Source: Mactra quadrangularis
Lineage: Eukaryota > Mollusca > Bivalvia > Venerida > Mactridae
Length of the DNA: 64,000 bases
Assembly: GCA_025267735.1 (NCBI GenBank)
Contig: CM046294.1
Location: forward strand, 32,953,222-33,017,221
Direction of reading: 5' to 3'
Shown one piece after another: positions 15,101 through 30,100 of the stretch (positions are counted from its first letter, which is position 1; each line of letters opens with the position of its first letter). The notes below the pieces were generated by a model. It was given only the letters and a program-made list of their open reading frames with translations. It was not told the DNA's origin and did no database searches. A program made the translations under genes and the position numbers.

Positions 15101-18100
15101 GTAGAACAAATTGAAAACTTTAATTAATTCAAGTCTTTTATACCTGTTACCCTAATTAATCTAGATTCGTTAAGAAATAATTAACTTTTTCCTTAACAAC
15201 CTTAAAATAGTCTGGAATTTTTTTCTATGAATGGTTGAAACAATACTTATTTTCCTGGGAAAGCTCATCGTAATGTGGTTCTGTAGTTCTGTCACTACAT
15301 CAAATATTCATAGTCTTGCTTGCGGCAATCATACAGTGATGCAAATATCATTAGACGCCAAAAAAAAAATGTTATCGTTTGTTGCTAGGTGTGAAATTAG
15401 TCTTAAATGATACTGACTTTTTGTCTCAAATATGATGAAAAATTAAACGCCGCAGATTTATGACGGAATGTTTGCCTCATTTTCGTTTCAATTATTGAAT
15501 TTCATCTGATGACGGTTAAGGTTACGATTGGCTAGTAAAGTAAATTATGTCATCGCGTTTCATCTTACGATTGGACATAAACTTCTTGTTTTTGATAGTA
15601 ATTCAGATTTATCATCCGTATTTAAAAAATATTCTCTGATTTTATGTGTGAATTAAAGAATTGGCCTGTCTCAGACAAATGGATTATATCCATTATTGTA
15701 CCATTTCGTTGTCAGATTTATTGAAACTGTTGCCTAGCAACTAAAAATTTGGACTAATTAATCGGCAAATTATGTCAATTGAAACACTTAAGGAATTTTT
15801 GTACATTTTTTCTTCATGAGTAATAAAAATTGATATTGCCCTGTTTTTTCTCTATGAAATCGAGATTGGTTGATAAATATTAATTATTTTCCCCTAATTA
15901 GGAATTAATTGTTAAATTGATGTGTTTGTTTTTATTACAGCAAGTCCAATAATGATAGTTACAGAATACATGGCCAATGGTTCATTAGACAGCTTCTTAC
16001 GGGTAAGTTGGAAATTAAGAATTATTCTTTTCTTTAGCGTTTTTTTTTAATTCTCTTAGTGATTACTAATTCATTTTATTTGGAATGTGAAACAAGTTGT
16101 TACAAATTAGATCAATCATTTTCATGTCCATGTTCTATGGTCCCACAGTTCTAATCTATTGAGATGAATTTTCTTGCTAAAAATGTATTGAGGTAAACTT
16201 CTATAAAATCAGGACCGTATGAATTTCTGTTCATCAATCATTTCTGTTTTAAGTTCTTCTCATTGGCAAAAGACTTGCTGTTTTTAGATGTTTTAATACA
16301 ATAAATACTAAATGAAGACAAATATGTGCGTCCTTGATATTTCTTACATCTTGAAATGAATTTACAGGGAAATGATAGTTTATATAATGTATACATGCAT
16401 GTGTGTCATAACATCACTTTCTTGTAATTATATGACATCATATCTATGAAAGGTGATGTCATGTTGTTTCTTGGGACTTAATTATTTATACATTATGTCA
16501 GTGGATTTCATACACTCTTATAGAAGGTCTTGATATTTGTCTTTGATTTTTATGATTGTAAGAAAAGATTACAAAATCTCTTCATTTTGGCATTTTAACA
16601 TTATTTCATTTTTGCAAAAAAGTCAACAGTAAAACTCTTCCTATTTAATTCATCTACTTTGCCCTACACTTGATTGGTTACAAGTCAGTAATAATTCTCC
16701 CCCACCCACATACTTTGCCCTACACTTGATTGGTTACAAGTCAGTATTATTTCTCCCCCACCCACATACTTTGCCCTACACTTGATTGGTTACAAGTCAG
16801 TAATAATTCTCCCCCACCCACATACTTTGCCCTACACTTGATTGGTTACAAGTCAGTAATAATTCTCCCCCACCCACATACTTTGTCCTCCACACTCATT
16901 GAACTTAAATCTCAAGTTTGTATGTTAAGGTTTAATAAAACCAATAAAAAAGCAACATACCAGGTACTTATATCATTAAGTAGAGCTGGTACAGGCAACA
17001 AAATCATTCTGCTATGTCCTGATATAGGATTCTGTTTGATAATGTTATCTAGATGGTTAGTTCACATACTTCCTTGTAACATGTTATGCTGTGATAACAC
17101 TATAAAATGCATGGTAAACTGTTATAACCTGGGGAGATCCGTATTATCATCAATGATTTGGTCGGGAAATTTAATTTGGATGACTTCTGCTATCTTCCTT
17201 TAGCGTTGCTTTATTTTGCTACTTAAATGTGCTTACTCATTTACTCATGAAATATTAAGTAGAATTTTCAAAGATTTAAAGTAAACCATGTGCAGATGAT
17301 TTCATGTCAGTGACCAATTAGCATATTGGAATAGTAGTTTGTCATGGTATATAAACGTAAAGTGTATATTTAAATGTACGTCAAGATCAAAGGACCAATC
17401 AGTCTCTAGTGATAACAACATTGTTATGGTTATGTAAAATCTAGGAGGATACAATATGGGTGGTAAATACCCTTAGTGAACTTTAGGTGCCATGACTTCA
17501 GTTTCTTTGAGTTCTTTTTTGGCTCATTCCTGGAAGTATGATGGTTTTTTTTAATTATGAGAGATGAAGTAAGACCTGAAGGTTCTTAGAATAGAGATGA
17601 TAATGTTGCTGTAATTGATGATGATGATGATAGTGATGATGATGATGATGATGTTGCTGTTGTTGATAATGATGATAACGGTGATGATGTTGTTGTAATT
17701 GATGATGATGATAATGGTGATGATGATGATGTTGCTGTTGTTGATGATGATGATAATGATGATGATCATAATGGTGATGATGATGATGTTGCTGTTGTTG
17801 ATGATGATGATAATGATGATGATCATAATGGTGATGATGCCAATAACACTGATGATATTAACAGTATTTAGAATGAAAATGATGGTTGTTATTGTAATGA
17901 TGATAATGATATTAGATGATAATGAATATAACTATGAAGATGTGATGGTGATGATCAATATGATAATGATGAAAATAGCTGTGATTATCTCAATCACTAT
18001 TAGCAATATAATGATGATTATGCTCAGAGTAATGATGATAATAAAAATGATGAGTCAATTCACAAAAAGTCATCCTGTATTGAAATTATGACCCCTGTCC

Positions 18101-21100
18101 ACTGTCTCTTATATGACTGTTTTCACTGTTAGTAATGGTGGCACCAAGTGTTTTTGTCATTGTCTGATAAAATCATAGCTGATTATTTTTATTCATGAAA
18201 ATCTTGCTGTCTTCATTTATAACATTAAATCATGTTCAACGTTGACATTTTTTCCGTCAAAATAAAGTAACAAGTCAAGATTGTTCAATATTTACACAAG
18301 ATTTGGATGTATTTATAGAGTTCTACTCAATACCATGACGATATTGACGGGAAATTCTTCCTTGATTTTCCGAGATAATTTAGTTAAATATGTTTCCTGT
18401 AATTTTCTGGGGGAATTGAATCCAAGAGTTTTGAAAACTGTTTCATATCCCGAAATGATTGAAATTTGATGATAAATCATACGGTAGTATCCGATAAAAG
18501 TCAATTACACGAATGATTTGCGACGAAAATCTTATCTTAAATCCATCTACATCTGACTGTCCCATTTTTTACAGTTATATAAGGGAGGGAATTCATTTTT
18601 GTCATACTGCCATTCTTTTGTAATAACTGTAAATTGTTGTTAAAATTATGTTATTTTCTTAGATTTTAGATGTAATTTTGAATATTTATTGAAAATTTTG
18701 GAAGTTTTAATGGCCCTTTAAAATGAAATATAGTTTGATACATGTTTTCATGTATCTAGATATTTAAAGTCATATATAGTGTAGTTTAGAGATTTAGTAT
18801 TCTCTTGATGTAAGACAACGAGGTACATCTAAACTGGGAACTATCACTAGTTAGTCAATAAAAGTTAGTTTAGTAGGGTTACAGTACATGTGTGGGCAGA
18901 CATTGCAGAATCCTTTCATTTTCTATAACTAGGAAATCATAATCAGTCCACAAAATTAGGATATGAACTGTGCTTTTCCGAACAGATCATTTTAAGAGCC
19001 AGCACTGTATCTCATTTACAGAATTTTGGTGGCCCAAAAGAAATTGTTGGTTGGATGAACTAAAAAGTGGTTGTCCTTGGCAACGAGACACCCACTAATT
19101 TAGTAGACTGCATAATTGGGGTTGAGTCTTAGTTCCTTTTCTTCATCTTCAATTTATATGCCTTGATACGACCGACCATAATGGTGAGAGGGAGTCTATC
19201 CTCACCTGTGGACAAAATTCTCAGTCAATACTTTCATGAAGATTATGGCCTAATATAAATATTATGTCATCAGGGCTTTGTTATGTATAATTTAAATATA
19301 TAACAACTCCTAATTGATTAATTGAATTTGGTTAGAATTATGCCATGAATTTCTAAATTCATTAAGTTTTTCTGGTGGATCACAATATGTACTAAAACAT
19401 TTTATGATGATCAACTCCATGCATACAAAAAACAAACTGACTTGATATTTTTGTAGAAACAATCTGTTAAGGTAATCTAATATGTATTGTTGCAAGTCTG
19501 GTGTTTCATGTAGCGTGTAAGTAGTAGATACATATTGTACACGACAAATCTGAAAGGTTTTATATAGTCTATATCATTGTAATACCACCAATTCATCTTG
19601 AACAAATTCATGTAATTTTTGTCAGTTATGTCTGTGTTTCGTGATTGAAGATGAATTTCACTCCCTGTATCGGTCAATTGGACATTTGTAGTTAATGAAA
19701 TGGTATGGTAGGTGTTTTTACTGATGGAAATGTATGGTAGTGGTTTTTTAGTTGAGGAATGGTATGGTAGTGGATTTTATGGTGTATTTGATGTAATTAT
19801 ATCACCCTAATTGTGGTTTGTCTTATATTCATTGTCTGTGATGGTCAAAATTATGACTCCCATCCTTATTAGTGGTAATCTTTGAGCTAGATAGAAGACA
19901 TGGGATATTGTCCAATAGTTGGGGCATGTTTTCTGATGATTTTGTTTCTTTTGGCCTTTTTCTTATAGACAAAATGTAGATTTGAATTCTTATGCCATTG
20001 TTAATGAATTACACAACGTTACTGTTTTGACTTGTGAGTGATTTATCTGAGTTGTAAAAACTTGTTTCAATTAATAACTTCAATGTTTCTGTGACATTTC
20101 TTGTTAGAAATATAGATGTAACTAAGTGATGTATTTTGCCATGTAGTCAAAACACATCATTTCAAGAAATACTTGATCAGCCTCTGATATGTTGTTTATA
20201 TTTGTCTATATTTTAGAGGGTATTAAATATATAAGAAGCATTAATTATGTACATTGAGTATTTAGGGAATTGAAGTTAATTACCTTTGAAAAGATCTTCT
20301 TTGATTCTGAAGATCTTAAATAATAGGTTATTGGAATTACTTCATTTGAAAAATGAAATTTTACTGTATAGTACTATGTTGCGGGTTTAGCGCAAAACGT
20401 TCGTAACTCAATATAAGGAAAGAGTGAATTACAACAGTTTTGTGCTAAACCCGCAATATGTTTATTATATGATCATTGTTATATCTTATATAAATGAATA
20501 ATTAAATATGATTTCATTATACATTAAATATGATTGTTAAATTTTTGATTGTTAGAAATGAATAATGAAAATACATAATTATGTATTGATTAAAATGTAT
20601 GATTATGTTACAATTGTAATTAAATATGTAATATAATATTATGTAAATGTATATATTATCTTTACAGAAAAATGATGGACAATTAACAGTGATACAACTT
20701 GTTGGTATGATGAGAGGTATTGCCTCTGGTATGAAATATTTATCCGAGATGAACTATGTACATAGAGTAAGTTTTGTTTATGTTATTATATTATTGTTTA
20801 TGTATTTTCTCTTCTGTCCAATTTGTACATAAGGCATCAGAAAGTTCTCTTTATGTTACCATCCAATAATTTTGCTCCTTTTCAATGATTACCCCCCCCC
20901 CAATAAAAATCCATCTGAAACAAAAATTAAGGGGTATAAATTTGTTGCATCTTGTATTATCTATACTATTAAATTTGCGAGTGTCCTGTTTTGTGGAAAA
21001 AACTGCGCAGCTTTGAATAAATCTTTTGTTTGTCGCTGGAGCACCTGTATACCGGCATATCAAGTTGACAATTCTTTTTTGACAAAGCCTCTTGATATTT

Positions 21101-24100
21101 GCAAAAACTGCCAAAAATCAACAAAAATAGTGGGTTTTTTGTGTCTAAAAATAGTTCTAGATAAAACTAAAAATACACCAAACTCCCCGAAGCGGTTATT
21201 TCCCTTTATTGTCATTACCTAAAGCCCGTGCTTGCACGGGCTCCCATCTAGTCCCTTTTAAATATTAGGTAAAAAAAACTATTTTAATTTGGTTTGGCAT
21301 TTTTCTAGATGAATTTATGTCTAAAGAAAGTCATCAAGCAAAAACTTCACATTTAATATAAAAATAGAAATATACTCCTGTGACTTTTAGATGTAGTTTG
21401 ATTAATAGCAGTGATACTTACATAGATATATAATATAAGATAAAAATATATATAGTGGGCGCCAAAAGATCTTCTACAAAATACTGTTTTTATGATAAAA
21501 ACGCTCATATTTACCGATGAACGAAGTAAGTCACTAGAGCTGAGCCTGATTCCAAACTTGATTTTACTTAATTTATCAACATTTGATTCAAACTATATTA
21601 CATGCATAAGTTTTAATTATAGTAAAATTAAGGTCTCCACATTAAAGGCCCTATAGACCCTGATGACCTATATTTGGGTTAAGGCAACTTGTTACTGCTT
21701 ATAAACATTTATTTCCAGGCTTGTAAGATATATAGCTGGTTTTCCAATCAGTCAATTTTATAATACTACTTTGAAAATAAGTCTAGCCATGAACATTACA
21801 TGTGATATGCATGATCAGTTTCTCATGTGATATGCATGATGAGTTTCTCATGTGATATGCATGATCATTTCTCATGTTATATGCGTGATCAGTTTCTCAT
21901 GTGATATGCATGATCATTTCTCATGTGATATGCATGATCGTTTCTCATGTGATGTGCATGATCAGTTTCTCATGTGATATGCATGATCAGTTTCTCATGT
22001 GATATGCGTGGTCATTTCTCATGTGATATGCGTGATCAGTTTATCATGTGATATGCATGATCAGTTTCTCACGTGATATGCATGATCAGTTTCTCACGTG
22101 ATATGCATGATCAGTTTCTCACGTGATATGCATGATCGTTTCTCACGTGATATGCATGATCGTTTCTCACGTGATATGCATGATCAGTTTCTAATGTGAT
22201 ATGCATGATCAGTTTCTCATGTGATATGCACGATCGTTTCTCATGTGATATGCATGATCAGTTTCTCATGTGATATGCATGAACATAATGAACGTTTCTC
22301 ATGTGATATGCATGATCGTTTCTCATGTGATGTGCATGATCAGTTTCTCATGTGATATGCATGATCAGTTTCTCATGCGGTATGCATGATCAGTTTCTCA
22401 TGTGATATACATGATCAGTTTCTCATGTGATATGCATGATCAGTTTCTCATGTGATATACATGATCGTTTCTCATGTGATATGCATGATCAGTTTCTCAT
22501 GTGATATACATGATCAGTTTCTCATGTGATATACATGATCAGTTTCTCATGTGATATACATGATCGTTTCTCATGTGATATGCATGATCAGTTTCTCATG
22601 TGATATGCATGAACATAATGAACGTTTCTCATGTGATATGCATGATCAGTTTCTCATGCGGTATGCATGATCAGTTTCTCATGTGATATACATGATCAGT
22701 TTCTCATGTGATATACATGATCAGTTTCTCATGCGATATGCACGATCAGTTTCTCAAGATCATTTGTTCAAGAACTTTTGGTAGGGTACTGTAGATAATG
22801 TAGTGGATATAAACCATGAATCTTACCATCCTCTCTACCTCTGACTATGTTGAAGACATCTGTCACAAATTATCATGTTCTGGTAGTCATCTAAGCTTAC
22901 ATATAATTTGTTTATAGTTGTATGACGTTACCAAGTCTTTCACATTTCTCATTTTCTATATAAAAGATTCAATAGCGATCAATCAATCAAAGCATTTTTG
23001 GTGTGATGTGGGAGATGTGTCACATTTTTCATGATTACGTGGTGAATGATTTGTTCCCGTCAAAATGACCATATAAACATTCATGTCTCTTTTATTGAAG
23101 ATTTAAAGGGATTTTTCGTATGGCCATTTGTCAGCGAGAAAAATTTGCATATATAATAAGGATCTTGTTTGTAGCGTCATAATCTTATTGAAATCAGTAT
23201 CATGTGGTGATAAATTTAGATAAGTTGACAGATGGTTCTTATTTTCTTTGATTGGTTAGTAACGGTCCAAAGTGATTATGGAACATGATAAAGGATTACA
23301 TTTGGCTAAGTCTTAAGCTTTATTGAACCATTCTTTAAATGTGTGATATGAATTAAGTATGATTGTATCATTGATTTGTATTATATCTGGCCTTGTGGAA
23401 GGTTAGGTGTGTACTGGTTATAGACAATGGTCCAGGAAAAGCTAGGTTAGGTGCGCTGGACTCCGTAAAATAACCTAAAAAATTGTGTTGACACGGCATT
23501 AAGCTTAGTATAAATAAATTGATGTGTATTGTGTAAAATATGTCAGTGATTTCTATTTGGAGCTATATTGTCAAGTCTGTTAATAATGTTGCTTTTGATT
23601 TTAAGTTCTGTTAGCTAGAAGTTTTGCCTAATCACTTGACACTTCAGTTGTTTTTAACTTTGACTATGTCATTAGAAAAGCATGAAAAGTCCATCCTCCT
23701 GCATTAGTATGTGATTCTCTTGTTTCTAGATGGTGCAAGTCTTTCAAATGACACTACCTTGTTGTTTATATGCCTAGTATTGTTTTATTTTATTTAACTT
23801 TGATTGGTCATAAATTACCTCCACTGATTTATTTATTCACTTCTATACTTCTGTACTCATGATCGATTTAAGTTAGCATGGTTAATGTATGCAACACTGA
23901 CTGCCAAATAAAACTCAACAATTTTAGGTTTTGGGTGTAGAGATCCAGGCTCAGAGGCGGATCCAGAATTCTTTTTTTTTTGGGGGGGGGTCCAAACTTT
24001 TGAACCACAACCACATTATACACTGTTTGCAGAATAATGCAACATATTAATAATAAAAAACTACATAACCATTAAATCTATGTTATGCACCAAGAAAAAT

Positions 24101-27100
24101 TGCTTTATGCTACTTAAAAATGACTTGCATTCAAGAAATACACTAATGGACAGGTACATTTTGGAAATTCTAGGGTAGGTTGCACACACCATGACCCCCC
24201 CCCCCTTTCCGCTAGATCAGCCTATGAGGCTTGTCTAAGAATATTTAGGATGATGACTGACTGTCCTTATATTACTGATGTGAGGCATCAAACATTACAT
24301 GTTAATCTTGAAAATATAAAAAAAAAACAAACCTGGGTCACATAAATGAATAAATATGGTATCAAAGTATGAATCCAGTAGCAAGTGTCTGAGAGCATCT
24401 TCCTATACTATATATTGAAGTGTTTCAAACATCAATGTGATGGAATGATACATTGAAACAATTGTTATATTATATTGATGATTATTATTGTCTCCATACC
24501 ACACATGGCAACAAGTGGGTCGTATATCATGGTACGATAATAACAGTTAAGTGCATTGATGAAGTTTCATACAATTTTTAACGTCCCTCGAGTACTATGC
24601 TAGTTCCTGCTAATTGTTGCATTGATAATCATGGTTGATCTAAGAATGGCATTGTTTGAAGCAAGTGCATTGTGATATGATTACGGTAACACGTATGATG
24701 TTACGTCAGGCTAGATTTTGTAGGCATCTAGAGAAACATTTCTTGCTCGTTGAGATAATATTTATTGTTAAAGGGTATATGAAATAGTTGATAAAATTAA
24801 TGAAATGACTTTGCATTTACTTTGTTTATTTTATTCTTTTGATTGTAATGGTTATTAATATTTTGTGTTTTTTTAATGGGTGAAATATTTCGACTGATTG
24901 AATGAAAATTGAGTTGAACTTTTTAGTGAATTGCACTGCATGACTTGGGAAATTTTAGTCACTGAATTTATCAAAATAATGTTTGGTTTATTTGTTTTCA
25001 CTGTAGTACTTGGACATTTTAAGGCCTAAATTAATTTTGATATTTCTTCTTTAGGGGTTCTTATATTCAACATACAAAATTTCAGTAAATTTTGAATTAT
25101 TACGTTGCAATATTATCCTCTGGATGATTCGAGACCTAGATGTTCAATGTTGTACTTTGTGTGAATTTTGAAAAAACAAAAAACTTCAGAAACAATTAGC
25201 TTTCATCATAGGCCTTAAGATTCTTTCTGTTTCAAAAATGAGTATTGAGGTCCAAGTTTAAATTGTCTCAAAGTTTAAATCTCCGTGTTGCTCAGTAAAA
25301 AAACAAGTTTATGATTCCTGATAGTCTCAGAAATTTCATTTCTCTTTTTCACTGCCTGATTAGCATAGCCTTTAATGCCAAGGTTGGAGGAAGTGCTTTT
25401 CTTTGAAAAGTGTAATTTGAAAGACTTTAAATACATTGAAAGTATTGGTTAATGTTCTACAAACTTGTAAGGGTCATAAAAAATATTGTTCAAGATAAAA
25501 CCCTCAAGTTTTTCTGGGTTGTTTATGACATACATGTCATTGAGACCTACAAAAACTGGTCAAAAATGAAATAAAATTAAAAGGAAAGTTATAACATGAT
25601 GTCAGTGAGTCAAGACACCAAGTTGATTGATAACCCAACAGAGGAATATATATTATTTCTTCTCATCAAAGAATTACATAACATCCAAGACAGAAATTTT
25701 GAAGATTTAACAACAAAATGGTATTACTTGCATTTAACAAATTGTCCTGAAGTAAACAACAACTTGTCCTTATTGGTTTACAGGATGAATTGAGAAATCT
25801 GGAATTCTGTAGATTCTGAATGACTTTTTTGTCACCATGTAGAGAAAAAATGAGCAATATAATACCTTTGGTATAACAAAAATGCACAAGAATTGAGTTC
25901 CAAAAAAAATTTCATTCATTGTGTTCAACCATTGATGCATTCCTTCAACTACATTTGTATTTTGATACTCAAGTCTTCTTACAAAACATTTCTCTACCTC
26001 ATTACAGCTTGTTTGATCAGCTATATTGAATCATTCCACTTCTTCTTGCCTTCAGGCTTTTAGTTTTAGATAATATAACATGCAGATGAAAGCAAATCAT
26101 GAACTTCGTGCTTGGTTTTTCTAATGAACTATTTTTTTTACACTATTTGATTAGAGATAAAATCTATTGGATGGACATGACAGTTGTTTCTAAATGATGC
26201 TTAGAAATTTCCCTGTGCATGTTTCTGCTGCTGTTGTTCAATAACTATATTTTTCAATTTTACTAGCCAAGATTTTATTGGCGATGAAAATTCTGTTTTA
26301 CTAGTCTTAGTCATTTCTTGTTTTCAAAATTATTTCCAATTCAAAACTAAGTCTTTAAACCAGTCCAGAATTTATGCATTCTGATTAGTTGTCATACAGC
26401 CAGGGTTTGAAATTAACCAATGAAAAAACAGTAATTTTAGACTGGTTTTCAAATTATGATTTATTGTTTGTATCTAGATTTATCTCTCAAGAGGAACCAG
26501 TCACATTGATTCCATCAGAATTGAAAACCCTTCTATTGTATAAACTATAAAATGTAAATATAAATTATTGATGCCTATCTTTGTATGTTGCCAAAGTTAC
26601 TTGTAAAAGATAGATTCTAAATTCTAGGAAAATTTTATTTATTGTATTTTAGTTAATCAGATATGATGTAATCTATTGTTGGTCTGAGATTTGTGGCTTT
26701 TATTGTGTAGATATGTTACAATGTATCAAAAAACATCCTCTAGGGGGAGCTTTTAGACACATTCCTGTTCAGACTTTTCGTGCATTTATTGGCCGTTCTT
26801 TTATCAAAAAAGGGGATCTAATTTGTTCCAGAAAATACTTCATTGTGAAAGAATCCATGTGAAAACTTGTTCATTATTTATTTAAACCATGTTCGTTTTT
26901 AATTCATTTAGTTCTCCCTCCATTTTTTGTCCATGTTTGTGTACAAGCGTACAATGAGATACTCCCATGTTAAGTATTGAACAGACATGTTTTAATGATT
27001 AATGACATGTACGTTATTGTGGATGGCAGATTAATGTTGTCAAATTTTCTCGACAACCATCGTTAGAAATGAAAACAGACTGTCAGTATAAAACGTGTTC

Positions 27101-30100
27101 ACTAGAAATTTGATCTCTGTAATTGAATTAGTTATTGGGGATCAGTAGTTGGTGTGGGGATCAGTCATTTGTTGGGTGGTGTCAAACGTATGTTCAGCAA
27201 TATTTGATACCACATGTTTGTTTTACATGTTTTCTACGGACATGTAAACAAGGATGTACCTCATTTATCTCTGTCTTTAATCAATCTATGACCAAGGTTT
27301 TTCCCCCTTAATTGGCGTGACCCCTTGAGTTTTGAAGTAGAAATGTAGGATACATTCTTTAGCATTGAAATTTCACTACTAGGCTTTTTTTCTTTAAGAA
27401 GACATGACTCGTGTAAAATAGTCAAATTTCTTTGTTTTATTATCATTTATAACATTGCTTACTTTTTTTATTTTGCTTTGATCTTGTTTGTCAATGTTTT
27501 TGAGAGATTGATTATATCTTTAATTTCTACTCTGACCATGGCGTGTTTTGTCTCAAATTGTTAAGATTATGAAATGTCCGTCTGCTAATTGTAAGATTTA
27601 TAGTTGTTTTCTGCCACTGTGTTAGAACCAAAATTGCACAAAATGAAAAACAAACAAACAGTTTAATCAAAATGTTGAACAGATTTTTGTAAAACAATTT
27701 TTACATAGATTAAGAACTGAGTTCCCTTTTGATTAAACCAAGTTTTCTTTTATTATGGCTAGTTCACTCATGAATACCATCTAATCAGTCTGCATCTCGC
27801 CTGTCTAATCAATCTGGATTTCACGAATCTGTCCGGAGAAACACATTTCAATTAACGTTGACATGAAAATCTTTTTTTCTTTGATGAGATTAGAATTTTT
27901 ACGACAATTTTCTTAATTGATAAATATCCTATCGTCCAGTGTTGTTTGTTTCGGACATTTTCGCTGACATATCCCATTGACGTTTTAACAACATTAAGTA
28001 TGATAAATGAACAAATATTTGTTTTATCATTATTTGTTCCAAAATAAATTCTTAAAAATAATCGTATTACACTTTTGTGATTCTGTCTTTGTCATAAATA
28101 ATTGTACAAAGCAAACATTTCAAAGAAATTTCTAAGGAGCAAAAAACAACTTATTGTGTGTTACTTGTTTATTGTTAAATTTCTCTGTTGTTATAGTTTA
28201 TCATTTTTGATGTTTCTAAGAAATCTTGATTGATTGTTGTTCACAAGTTGCAAGTTTGACGGAATTAGATGGAATTAATTTTCTAGATATATAACTTCTA
28301 TAAAAACTTCTTAGTGTTACTTCACTTGACAGAATTTATTTATAGTCCATATTAATTCTAAGTGTTCTGGTATGAAAATTGATATGATATATGACCTGTG
28401 CTTTAATAATAATTGATAAATGGCAGAACAAAAACTATTATCTGTAGAAATTAATAAGTTTTGTAATATTTCATCTTCTGACTGGTATTAAATTAATTAT
28501 TAATATGTAGGTGTTAAAATGATGGTTGTTGTACCATGTATTTAGTAGTTGTTTTATTTTTGTACTATATCAACAGGTGTGGATCTTTGTATTTAGCTCA
28601 CCAGTCTACTAAGTGTTCAGTGTTCAGGATAAGCTAATGCCCTAGGTTTCCTGGACATTTGTGAATGCATTCTGTTGACAACAATTTATAAGAAAGATCT
28701 TCTCGCAAAAAATCACAGGAAAAATTCAGTGCTTGTTTAAGTAATGTGAAATGGCATGTTTGAAACAGTTAACAAATTTCTATGACTTCACTAAAAAAAG
28801 TACTGATTTTTTTCTATAATTTTGCTACAATCATATGGGTTACTTTTAAGAAGGAGCAAAATCTACTTGTTATCCCCCCTGCCTGCCCCCAGAAAATGAT
28901 GAAATGTTGAGAAAGTTATAACAAAAATTTACCTTCACAATGATACCAAAATGTTTCATGGTATAGGCGCAGTGGAGTATATATGGCTACAAAACCTTGT
29001 CTGAATTCGGATGCTCAGCTGTATATGTTTTCACTATGTGATACAGCTGAAAGACAAAACGTTAATTTATTTTGTGTATAATATTATACATGATTTAATG
29101 TTCTGTTTTCTTTGTATATTTCAGGATTTAGCAGCTAGAAATATTTTATGTAATGAAAGTTTAGTATGTAAAGTAGCAGATTTTGGTTTATCTCGTGAAG
29201 TAAATATTGATACAACTGATGGTGCATATACAACAAAGGTAAGTCATTCTGGATGATTTCTTGTACTTTATGATTATCTTCCTTGTATCAATAGAGTGCT
29301 AAAGGAGAAGATGGTGAATTATCTCCCTTTGAGTTATAATCTGTTAGATTACCACATAGAGTTGTAGAATTATCTCCCCTGAATTATAATCTGCTCTACC
29401 AGGTGGGGTTAGAGAATTATCTCCCTTTGAATAATAACCTGCATATACTAGAACATGTTTTATGAAGTTTTTGCAGAATTCATGAAAATTTAATCACAAC
29501 AAGTGCGGAAAGTATTGATATTCGCTTATAATTGAAAATTTAGAAAAATTGAGGTTTTTGTACAAATTTAGTCTGATTTACAAAAATCGATGCTATGTTG
29601 CTCATGTGACTGAGCACTCATTGTTTGTGGTATTGTTTTAGTTCTTTTAAGATAATGTATTAGAAATTGTTTGAATGTTAATTTTCCTGGAAGAATTAAT
29701 TCTTATTGCTTCCAAGTGAAAGTTTTATGCATGTTTATCAAAATCACGATAAACATGATTCAATCTTTTGATAGTGTCTAGAATTGCGACGACAAAATGA
29801 TTATTAGAGTTTTGAGAATTTCTTGTAAAATCATGATTTTGAATATCATTAAGCTTTCTTTTGACTGGTTCATTTTTGATGTGATGATCTGAAGGACGAT
29901 GATTGCTAGTTTTTGTTGTGTATTTAATAAATGAATCTATATGCATTGAGAGTTAGTGGGAAGACAATTTAAGAAATGTGTTGTATTATAGAAATGGTCT
30001 TTATGATAACTTGATGGCATTTTGAAGTTTTGATTGATGAAACCCTGATTTTTGCAAGTGCTGTACTATTACATTGCTCACAAAATTGTTGAATTTGCTG

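Larger units (their letters stand above)
16003..20667 (+). other. Eph intron, 4.7 kb
   Basis: Holds a 56-nt tandem array, a GAT-rich array, a copy of dispersed repeat G and a hairpin MITE near its 3' end. Other stretches are AT-rich without recognisable features. Open frames across the arrays are repeat artefacts. Confidence 0.75.
20767..29124 (+). other. Eph intron, 8.4 kb, splits HR from DLAARN
   Basis: Largest intron in the window. It holds a Helitron-like element (20960-21251), a 25-nt minisatellite (21790-22760), a SINE B copy (23396-23520) and a MITE candidate (23952-24226). Between about 24230 and 29120 I see only AT-rich sequence with no recognisable element or exon. Confidence 0.8.

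Noticed and set aside
16730..17203. 157-codon open frame
   Set aside because: The first third is the 56-nt array, and the rest has no domain and sits in the middle of an Eph intron.
17551..18091. Poly-Ile and poly-Met frames on opposite strands
   Set aside because: Translation of a GAT-rich repeat.
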